A DNA stretch of 64,000 bases from Albugo candida (lineage: Eukaryota > Oomycota > Peronosporomycetes > Albuginales), in the NCBI GenBank assembly GCA_040437565.1, contig JBDOQK010000019.1, positions 248,001 to 312,000 of the forward strand. Direction: 5' to 3'. Position 1 is the stretch's first letter; each line of letters opens with the position of its first letter. This document shows, piece by piece, positions 45,179-54,743 of this stretch. The translations under genes and the position numbers were made by a program. The notes under the pieces are model-generated. The model was not told where the DNA came from. It did not search any database and saw nothing but the letters and a program-made list of their open reading frames with translations.

Positions 45179-47143
45179 AATAAAGTTGGCTATGGATGGA
45201 AAATTGATTTGTGAATGAATTAGTGAGGCACAAATCAATGAATTTCTCAAGGACGAGCAATTGCACCGTCCGTCCTTTACATCAGGGTTATTATACAATG
45301 ACGAACTAAGTGTACATGGACAGTAAAATCTATACCAATATAGGCTATCAAGAGATATAAACTAGCTGGAGTCAGGTCCTCAGGGTTCAAGCTGTGGCAT
45401 TACATCAGCCCCAGCATCCTTTATATTCGGTGCACACAAGCAGGCTCGATCATGGAAAAATTGATCAGAATGGTTTGGCTCAAATTTGATGTTAAACGAG
45501 GTTTGCCCTTTGTGTAACTATGTTGGAAAATAATTGACTGCAACCAGTTTGGGGATTTCGAGAAGGATTATATCTCGCAATCAATAGTATGATCTATCTC
45601 ATTCATCAGTTCAAGTCAATAGCTCTGAGGTGATGCATGATGCGAATGTACGTAATCTAACTTTCGTCGCCATCGCGCCCATCTGTCGACTCAAAATTAT
45701 AGCTATGTGACCCACCCATAATAGCGAAATGAAGAGGGTATGCAATCTAGCATCATTTCATACTCAATTATACCCTGTCCAAATCTTTAAGCTGTCTAAA
45801 CGTCTGGAATGAATTCGGTTCAATGACTATACCTATACCTTTAATAGATTTACTTTTACTGTACTGTGAATCTGATCTTCTCCATGTGGCTGAAAAACGT
45901 AATAACGTTATTCTCGGCCTCAATTCTACTTTTAGCATATATGTCAGCCTGTATTGCGTTCTTCATTGAATAGGCCAGGACAGAAGAAGAAGACATGATA
46001 CGCCAGGCTGAGAAAAAAGCACATATGATAGACTGTCGTGTAATCTTCAATGGGGGTGGCGATGAGAACATGAAAACAGTATACTCTTTTACTTTACCTA
46101 CCATTGATATTTTGGCTTGCAACATGCGTGTACTTTGTCTAATATTAAAGTAAAAGCATCGAAGGATTCTTGAGCTGGCGTATGCGCTGTGAATAACGAT
46201 CAATTCTGGTCATCGACTTTACTAGAAGTCACGCTTATCTTGCCATGATTTCTTATACAATCCGCGAACATATCTGTCGCCATATATCGTTCATACCATT
46301 ATCAAGTCTGGAACAGGAAAGAGGTGACTCGTAACTTGGACAAGGCACATCTGCTATTTCAGCACCAATACATTGGATGGCACCTTTCATTGAAAAGTAG
46401 AATTTATGTTACGCACTATTGGACTTACAAAAGACCGGAATCGGGATTGTTTTCGGCCACTCCTGTATGTCTATCAACCATAATGAGATCGTGCGTCAGC
46501 TTAAAGGTTAGTCTACGCTTAAATTCGACTGCAATTCTTCACTCATACTTCGCACTCAAAGTAATTTGTAGCTTAATAGTTTCAAGCCAAAAAATACCCA
46601 TTATATGATATATCTTGACACGGCATGAAGCTTGGTGAGAGCTTGAAGGCGACACAGAGACATATGCAAGCATTTTTTGCGGTTAGTATCGACACAGTTT
46701 CTTCGGCTACTAACGCAATTCAATGATGCTGCTCGTACCGAGCCGAACATCTTGATTCGGAAAGTGTATTGTCAAATGCAATCGAGTCAATTCTTATTAT
46801 TCAATTCTCTGGTAGCATGTACCCTTCATCGGTTTAAAGGGCGGATGACCAATGGATTAGTCAAGGTATTATTTGTGATGACAACAATAATGTCACCTTC
46901 ATAATTATCACGGAATACACATCGGTTTGTTCCCACTTTTTAAGTGTTTTTTATTTGAAATATCTGAGTTGAATTATTTGCACTTGTGGCTTGATATTGT
47001 ACTAACGAGTCTCTTGTAGAATGCCAGTCACACTGGTCGCACTATCAAAAAGGAGAACTATTTTCCGAAAAAATAGAAGGGAACGACACCTCCTTAATCC
47101 AGTAATGCCGCTCATGTAAGTAAGTCATGCTTTTCTGTAAAAC
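45179..47143. other. Gene-poor stretch with weak ORFs
   Basis: About 2 kb. Best candidates: minus 45856-46125 (89 codons from MLQAKISMVGKV, ending HMEKIRFTVQ), plus 46324-46608 and plus 46677-46904. None has a recognised family, splice partner or clear start context. Base composition is AT-rich and there is no long repeat. Confidence 0.4.
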
Positions 47144-47774
47144 TCAACGAGAAGTAAATGCGCATCCGCCTTTGACATCCCACACATTCTCAATAGTCAC
47201 ACCCGTGTACCCCTTGATCTCGTCGAGGAAGCAATGAAGATTTGCTATTTGGAAGCTTGTGGAGCCAAAAGAGTAGAATTCGGAAGAGAGTTCACGAGAA
47301 TAAGAAGTGTTCTTCCTGTCCATATGGTGAAACACGTACCCATAAACGTACACAATATGAGTACGAGCTAAGTAGCTTTCCCCTGATCAAGCATCCTGAT
47401 GCGAAAAGCTGATACTGATCCGAACCTCATTGTCTACAGTGAGGAGTATAATCGCGCTGCCAGCAGCAAAATGGCAGCTTGTGTGTAACCCACGCGCCAA
47501 CAGCATAACGGTGGATAGCGGTGTCAGAGGTGAGGAGAAGCGGGCCAAAACTTATATCATCATAACGTTTCGCAGTGCTCTTGCTGAAACGCGTTAAAAA
47601 AGATGTGTTTATCTCGTATTGAATAGGAACAAAGCTACTTTTTCGTTGCCCTTCGAAATCCCACGCTATTCTGCACAATTTTGGTTCTAGTGATGGTTTA
47701 TTACAGGATTTCATACCCATACCGGACACATTTACTTGCCTTTGCTCCATGGGATAGAAATAACAGCAGCGCAT
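47144..47774 (-). CDS. Hypothetical protein, two exons
   Basis: Exons 47438-47774 and 47144-47367 with a 70-bp phase-1 intron give 186 residues. The protein starts MRCCYFYPMEQRQ, has eight or more cysteines spread out, and ends in a well-formed block (HCFLDEIKGYTGVTIENVWD). No signal peptide, membrane segment or known domain is seen. The clean in-phase splice argues for a real gene; the family is unknown. Confidence 0.4.
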
Positions 47775-50498
47775 CAATCTTATTCTATAAATGCTTTATG
47801 AAACACGAGTAATTGCATTTTGGCATCGCAGCAGATTGCTCAATGCTTGAAAATAGTTTGTGTGGTCTCATTGTGGCTCCCATTGAACTGTTACGTTCTT
47901 GGCAAAAAAAAATTATCGTAAAAGCCAAGTCTCAAAGTGTACCATGAGACGAGTTTTCTGCAGGCTGGCGTACATTTTTTGCATCACCCGATGCAAGATC
48001 ATATTTTTAATTACGAAAACCAGGAAAGAGAGGCCCATATGGCTCTTGCATATTCCATTATAGCATGGTTGCTTTCTTCAATGAAATGAAGGCTATGGTG
48101 ACTTGGGCGAGAGCTGTAAAGCATTATGATGGATATAATCAAGAGCATCTTGAGTGGAAGGTGGTCATGGGATGATTGAGAATTGATTTGAATCTTTCCT
48201 CAGACTTACCAAGTGCTTCTTGCTCGGAAGCAGAGGTCCACCAGTCATGAGCCACACATTGCCGGTCTCATCATGCTATTGAATGGGAGACGACTTCATG
48301 TACTGCACCGGTGTGTTGTTTTGCTCTTTTCATCTATCCTCGTGTTTTAGTCACTTACTTTACGCACATAGCTACACAACCAGTTTTTAGCAAGTATACT
48401 CAAAGAATGTTGAGAGCATGAATGTCTGTGCCCCTAGCTTTGCACGCAATTCTGGGCTATCATGCTGTCCCATCATAAGAATATGCGTACTACTTGTGAG
48501 AACGAGTTAGGACCATTTTAGCTCACACTGTTTTCTTCATATGAATCAGAACCGGCCTGCTTTTTGATCGACGTCTGGCAAAATCTTGCATCAGTTACGT
48601 CCAAAATTGAGAGCAACGTACACGATTTACCGCACAATAGCGGTTGCCGCTCGAGCAAAGTATAATGACGACTAAATTTGTTTCGACAATTATTTGCTTG
48701 ATTACCCTCTGTTGACACAATATCGTGGTGGGCTAATCGAAAGTAGTCGACGAATATACAATGGGGCGTAGATGTACTGGATGTCAGGCAAGATGAAATA
48801 GCAAGAGATCATTCCCTAAGCGTCAAAATTTTCTGCAGCTCTGAAGGAAATGGTATAGATTGCGACAGTATTGTTTCGATAGAAGGAAGACAATAAGAGA
48901 AGCATTTGAATTCCACGCAGATCTCTTATACCAAAAGTGAAATGAATAATGGCAACCCTCTCATTTACACATTTATCTGCGCCAATTATATTCAAAGTAG
49001 TACTACCTTATGCTTATACAGTATTGACATCAACGTAGAACGGGAAAATAGCTATTTTATTGTGACAGACCAATTAGCGCATGTACATTAGTAGTATATA
49101 TTTTACTAACCTCTTTGAATGCCAAGACAATCTGGACTAATAATTATGCTTATAAGATTCAGAGAAAAAGGCATGACAGCTGATAATGGCTTGCTGTAGC
49201 CGAGCCTCTATTGAGCTTATTTGCACCGCCTCAACACGAGATGGTACACAACTTGTCACCGCCGAGACAACCGATGCGTCAACATCGGATGACTACCCAT
49301 TGTTTCAGAAATATTTAAATTTTTGTGAGAAATGCGATTCCGCAATAGCTGGGAAATCTCCACTAAAAATTTAATTCTGTGGACATAAACTATCGTTGCG
49401 AAGGGACCTGTCCAACTATGTGACGTTTCCATCGATTCGAATGTGTCCTGCGAGTGTATCGAAATGGACATTAGTGTAAATGTTATTCTCTCAAAAAAAA
49501 TATGGCCCATTACGACTCAATTCCGAGGATTTGTCATAGGTCTCAGTATAATCAGCGCTTCTTTCTCTAACATTAATTTAAAAGCACCTTGTCTCGATCA
49601 CAATTTGGACCTTAGATTTACTCAAATCTGGCGATCAATGCAACATGAAATAAGGCAACTGAGCAACTGTGGGGCAATTGCAAACTGAAGACTCAGCTGG
49701 GTCAATTATGTAGATATCGTGCACTTGGCGTGCAACTATGTCCTTTGCGGTGAAAGCGCATCGACAATTGGAGCTGCAGCTACTTACCTCTCCATCTACT
49801 CGCTTTGAATCCCGGATTGCAGCAGAAGATTGGCTCTCCTCTCGCACCCAACTCAACCTGACTGAAAGCCCTGCGCTAATGCCCCTGCCGCCATCCGTGT
49901 TGCAGGTAGCTGGGGTACTCTAGCACCTAATTTATCGATGTATCGATGCAACATAGTTCGTTCATATCGACACAAGCGAAAAGATACGATCGTCGCGGTA
50001 TGTTACGGCATGATAGCCACACTTTGAAAAAACATAAAATTAACGATTATATGGCACATTGGTTAAAAGTAAATAAGGATGGCGTCTTCTTGCTTATATT
50101 GAATATGACATCATCTTTATGCATTGAGAAATAGTGACAGAACTTGCAAGTTGGATGGAAGATGGTTCTGCATGAATCAAACGTGCTTTCTACCAGCACA
50201 TGTATCGTCCTTTAACCAGCGCGCCCCATCCTCATTTACGATTTGATTCAACGAAGCGACTTGCGCAGTCTTATAGGCTTCGAGCAAGATTGTGACTTAA
50301 CGTGTTCACGCGCCGTACAACCTTCTACTCTTGTCAGTGGAATGCGGGAAATCTAGCAATCCGTCGATCACTCGTCGGTATGCATCTATCGAGCTTATCG
50401 ATCCAACAGCTTTGTATTGGCGTTTTAGAAGTGCCTACTTAGAATTTGCGACGATCAGTAGTATTTGCTAAGTTTGTCGCTTATTTATCTCTTAATTT
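47775..50498. other. Gene-poor stretch with short orphan ORFs
   Basis: About 2.7 kb. Short frames that look somewhat coding: minus 48518-48718 (66 codons, ends SYEENSVS), plus 49186-49374 (62 codons from MACCSRASIELIC) and plus 49738-49923 (61 codons from MSFAVKAHRQLELQL, ending at a GTAGCT donor-like site). The last lies in a GC-richer patch and has a competing antisense frame. None is assigned; no RNA or repeat found. Confidence 0.35.
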
Positions 50499-50816
50499 AT
50501 GGCGGACTTGCTGGCTGACGGTGCCAAATGTGTATGCTTCTGCCCAGCTAAGTCAAGCCAGTTTGTATCGGTTTGCACCTGGCGGGATCTCAATCGAGAA
50601 CATGATGCGTGTGATGATTGCCACCTCGAAAACGTTACTCTTTATCAGCTATTTGTACGGCTTCAAAGCATGCCTCGAGATACACTTTCGGGTGAACATG
50701 ACATAGTATCAAGCCAGATTTTCCCACGAGATTCAGGGCCTAAGAGCGATGTTCTTGCTATTCTCATTGACGAGGATGCAATCGCCACATTCGTTTACCT
50801 CATCCAAAGCAATTAG
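50499..50816 (+). CDS. Small hypothetical protein (105 residues)
   Basis: Single frame from the ATG at 50499. The N-terminal half has cysteines in clusters (CVCFC, then DACDDC) that could bind a metal; the C-terminal half is helical and acidic (SDVLAILIDEDAIATFVYLI). No known family. Balanced composition and an ATG right after an AT-rich leader make it more credible than its neighbours in the gene-poor stretch. Confidence 0.4.
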   Translation: MADLLADGAKCVCFCPAKSSQFVSVCTWRDLNREHDACDDCHLENVTLYQLFVRLQSMPRDTLSGEHDIVSSQIFPRDSGPKSDVLAILIDEDAIATFVYLIQSN

Positions 50817-51469
50817 GAAGGAGAAGGAAATGTGTCAAGAAAGTTTTTGTTCAAACGTCGAGTGAGTGTTGAATGCCTAGAAAAATGGCTCACTGCTGAG
50901 AGAGCCCGTTTTGTAGATGTTGCGTCGTGCTATTTGGTATCAAGTCGATAGAGGATGGAGGGCCACACATTGTCAGCAGAAACTAATTTTGTGTGCGGAG
51001 CAGTTTGTCGCAGAAACGATCTGATTTAGACTGCTCAAAGTCGTGTAATGGAGCTGCTTCGATATGATCTCAGTCTGATATTCTCATGCATTCCACTTTT
51101 CTCGCCAGTGTTTTTGGTCCAATGCACACATCCTCAGCATTCATCAACCGCAGTTGTAACAACGTCGAGGATTACCAAATCTGCATGATAAGGAAATGAA
51201 CAGATCGACTGATCTAGTTTTCACCTGAACGGAAAAAGTATACGTGTGTATCAAATGATAATAAGCATTAGTGTTATCACCCGTACCATCCAAATCATTT
51301 ATCTCCAGAACGAGCATGTGCTCGCCCATTCAAGCCTGGACACGATACCATCATCGTTATAGCATATGTGCACAAAATGACGATCAGGAATTGCTTGCTG
51401 CTACCATATGACTTCCATTTGCCATTATTTATCCATGCAAGGGTCACATCTTGATAATTTGTTCAAATT
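50817..51469. other. Intergenic, nothing recognised
   Basis: About 650 bp between the small ORF and the 3' end of the methyltransferase gene. No reading frame above about 60 codons with coding character, no repeat or RNA. Confidence 0.5.
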
Positions 51470-52426
51470 CTATCTAAAAAGATCGACCGAAATTGACCTT
51501 GACCTCGAAAGTTTCCAAATCTCGATATCGTCTGCGCAACAATGAGGGTGATATTCGTCTGGACGAAGCTGGCGAAGATGAAAACCGCGAGACCGCATCA
51601 GTGACCAGAAATGTTCTTTCAAATCTAATTTCTCGTTATATCGGTGCTCATAAGATATCAGGACCAAGGTGTAAGGCCCACTCAAGTCGTCTAATACATC
51701 TAAAAGTGGTTCGATGGGATAAAGACGCGGTATAATGCAGTCGGAAACCAGGATGATATCTGGGAAACATTCTCTTCCTTCGCGATCCGATAATAGAATA
51801 TCGCTGGAGGACTTTCCCCAATCATAGGTTTGCACCTCAGCACTAAGGTTGGGGTGCATGGCTTTGCAGAGAGCCACATTATCAACAATGAAAGGCTTGA
51901 CGATTGCCATGTCGGATAATACCACATGACCAGCGCCGAGCAATGCTGCTGTTAAACCAACTGCTCCTGTGCCGCTTCCCAATTCCAGCACATATTTAGA
52001 CTTTAGCTCGCAATTGCTTTCTGTTCTACCGTATCGATGCTCCAAATATTTCAAAAGTACACAGGCTGCAGGCCACACCTATCATTTTAGTGAAGAAACC
52101 GCATGAGACACTTTTTATGCTGTGCAACATACCGTCAACCCCGTGCCAAATCCATTCAGCTCACCTTGTTGCACTTGTTTTAATCTTAATATCTTGTTCG
52201 CAACATTTTGCTCAAAGATCGGCGATGCCGAGTATGCGTCACGCCAAGTAAGAGTTCGCCATGCAGACGAAGAATAGTTTTCCTTTGTGTTTATCGCTAA
52301 TGCGCTTGTTGAGTGTCCGCTATCACTGTGTGAATAAGGTGAGGAGTTCTCGAGCTTCTGCTGGATGCCTTGTCGCAATAACTTCAAAAACTGAGTCTTT
52401 CCAGCGCTGACTTCATCGGACTTCAT
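51470..52426 (-). CDS. METTL21-family protein lysine methyltransferase-like
   Basis: Exons 52133-52426 and 51470-52078 with a 54-bp phase-0 intron give 300 residues. The splice creates GLTVWPAACVLLKYLE, the family's typical entry, followed by SAM-binding motif I YVLELGSGTGAVGLTAALLGA, an acidic motif around VVLSDM, and motif post-II IILVSDCIIPRLYP. Family members methylate lysines of chaperones and elongation factors in the cytosol; the substrate here is unknown. The N-terminal 80 residues are extra and Ser-rich. Start is the ATG at 52426; the upstream TTG is disfavoured. Confidence 0.82.
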
Positions 52427-52730
52427 CCCTAACAAATACCGCTACACCGGTATTGGCATTTTTTTACGGGCGAATCGAGGCAAATTTGTCGTGCGCCATA
52501 ACAGAGCGATGACACCCACTAGCAATATTCACGAAATCACGATGACAGAACCTCCGTCGAAGATACTCAGCCAATCCGATTCATGGTAGAAAATTTTTCG
52601 GGCAATTTATGCAAAGAGTCGCATCGGATTTCCAGAAGCTCCCATTCATGAATAAATTACAAACGCACCGATATTTTCATTTTTTGGGAAGCTTTTTTTA
52701 GGCTGTAAATTGTAATCATTTGCTAAGATA
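52427..52730. promoter_or_regulatory. Divergent intergenic spacer
   Basis: 304 bp between the methyltransferase (-) and PX (+) start codons, so it must carry both promoters. AT-rich near the PX end (an A/T run around 52675-52700). No specific site identified. Confidence 0.4.
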
Positions 52731-53459
52731 ATGATTTTACAACAAAGTCGTCAAATGATCACGCCACGGTGGCTCTCCAGTGAGCAAAAGATACAATGGA
52801 CTTCGTTCATGACACCGCGATTTTCTTGCAAATCACCTCAATCTGAAGACTTAGATACGCCTCATCCATATGGAGCCACTTTACCGTACTCTTTATCGAC
52901 CTATATCATGCATCCTTCTCGGGATACACAGTCGATCGACACAATTTTCCAGATATCCATTCGATTAGACGGCATTGCCTACAGAGAAAATCATTGCCAC
53001 TTTTTGATAGGCGTCGAAACCACGCGGTGCAACTATATGCTATACAAAAGGTACACCCATTTCCGAACTTTAAGGCTTGAGCTCGAGCAAATTATGCGGA
53101 AATTGAGACATTGCCGAAAAGGGCCCTGTCGCCAAATTTGCCAGTGGTTGGACCAGCTCAATATCCCACGGAGGTCATTTCCAAGGATACTGAGCAAGGC
53201 GGGTCGAGAAAGTAGAGCTATTCGAGTCGCCCAGTCTCGAGCCGCACATCTGGAAAGCTTCATGCAGCTATTGCTATCAATCTACCAGAAAGCACCTAAA
53301 CGTCAACAGCGGTGCTGCGTCCGTGATAATTGCCCCGTGCTGTTTGCTATTCATTCATTTTTCAATCAGTATGAAGAAGTCTCCAAAGAAAAGCTTGTCA
53401 GTGAAGATTGTCGAAGACGGACGATGACGGGTGGACATGTCACACGACTCACGGTGTAG
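52731..53459 (+). CDS. PX-domain protein
   Basis: 242-residue single exon. A PX fold spans about residues 70-220: TIFQISIRLDGIAYR opens the sheet, YMLYKRYTHFRTLRLELE carries the basic R/Y phosphoinositide-binding signature, and the closing helix reads AAHLESFMQLLLSIY followed by PVLFAIHSFF. An insertion with CRKGPCRQIC replaces the usual proline loop region. PX domains bring proteins to PtdIns3P membranes (endosomes). No other domain is present, so it may act as a small adaptor. Confidence 0.75.
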   Translation: MILQQSRQMITPRWLSSEQKIQWTSFMTPRFSCKSPQSEDLDTPHPYGATLPYSLSTYIMHPSRDTQSIDTIFQISIRLDGIAYRENHCHFLIGVETTRCNYMLYKRYTHFRTLRLELEQIMRKLRHCRKGPCRQICQWLDQLNIPRRSFPRILSKAGRESRAIRVAQSRAAHLESFMQLLLSIYQKAPKRQQRCCVRDNCPVLFAIHSFFNQYEEVSKEKLVSEDCRRRTMTGGHVTRLTV

Positions 53460-54080
53460 AATAGATTATACACTCAGTCTGAATGTATTCTTTTGACCAT
53501 GTTTGACTAAATGTGTACAGATATTGCAACGGTCCTTCGTTTGGCACTATGCCAATTTTCATCGAAACGATCTGCTTCGATAAGGATCGAAGCGTAAGTG
53601 TTCGTCAGTGCTTCCGCCGCCAACTTGTTTTGGGCAATAACACAAGACGGAAAGTGCAGAGTCAAAAAGACGTGTAGCAACTATCAAGGAGGCTGGTCAT
53701 TTTGTGAAATTCTGAAATCCATTGTAAACATTACAGCATTCATGTGATCATATTTTATTTCCAAGTACAAAAGTTGGTAAGCATTGATTACAATCTTGAA
53801 TATATTCTTTGGGATTAACGATTACGGTATCGCGGGAATCGAGTCATACCATGCTTTAGATTTTTTACATTCGTGAAAGATGGTTTGAGACATTGATAGA
53901 CATAACTGGGTGTGAGTCTAGGCATTACTGAAGAGTTCTGTTGAGTGAAGGGGGTATCTTGACACGATCAAGATACACAGCGCGGATTCGCCCGAAAGAA
54001 GCTTGTTACTATTATGCTTTGCAATAAATTCCCAACACCTGAGTATCTCACCTTGCTTTAAGGAAAGTTTGGCTGAGAAA
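53460..54080. other. Intergenic, nothing recognised
   Basis: About 620 bp, AT-rich, without a supported gene. The frame of the next ORF is open back to 54003 without ATG. Confidence 0.5.
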
Positions 54081-54488
54081 ATGCATCCGACACGCAGGCA
54101 CCCCGCGCTCATAGTTTATTGTCTTGACGTTTACTTTGGCATGATACAGGAAAATGGCAACCTTGTACCCAAACCAAATTATTTCAAGTTTGGTAATATG
54201 AACAAAATCTGTGCAACTTCAACTCAGTCAGAATGGAAACGAGGCCAGTTCGTAAGGTATCTTGTTGAACCTTATACTTCAAACTTGTACTTCGTGCAAA
54301 GTCAAACGGGTATATGGAGATCTGTAACAGAAATGAACTTTCCTCTTCAAACTCTGGAGCAGGAAGAACTAAAGTGGTATAATCAGAAGACTCCAACCTT
54401 CGGTCTAATAGCTCCAGGATATTTCATCTCATGCAATCGAGGTCGTCGGCTACTTGACATAGCACTGTGTGCTCGAATCCTGGTGTAG
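54081..54488 (+). CDS. Hypothetical protein (135 residues)
   Basis: From the ATG at 54081 (MHPTRRHPALIVYCLDVYFG); the frame continues open upstream to 54003 and may belong to a longer first exon. Composition is protein-like, with aromatic-rich strands (GQFVRYLVEPYTSNLYFVQS, WYNQKTPTFGLIAPGYFIS). No domain, signal peptide or membrane helix is recognised. It stands alone between the PX and NOL8-like genes. Confidence 0.4.
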   Translation: MHPTRRHPALIVYCLDVYFGMIQENGNLVPKPNYFKFGNMNKICATSTQSEWKRGQFVRYLVEPYTSNLYFVQSQTGIWRSVTEMNFPLQTLEQEELKWYNQKTPTFGLIAPGYFISCNRGRRLLDIALCARILV

Positions 54489-54743
54489 ACCACATTTGAT
54501 GCCTAGTACACTTTACTATTCTGCTAGTACGAAGACCCGCGTCGATATTGTCTCTTCTCGACGACCAATCCTCGCTTGATGCCTTTCTTTAGTGCTACTA
54601 TCCTTTCACTAGAAGACTCCGTTCATGGATTCGATAAGGATTCAATATAACTTGCTTCGCATCTATACCGCTTTTCAGCAACATTGGCAACCTGAGCAGC
54701 GCACCTTTCGTGGCTGCTGGGCACTTTTAGGACAAAGCCCTAA

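Noticed and set aside
53460-54080. 5' exon of the 54081 orphan in the open frame from 54003
   Set aside because: No ATG and no supported acceptor; left as an open possibility only.
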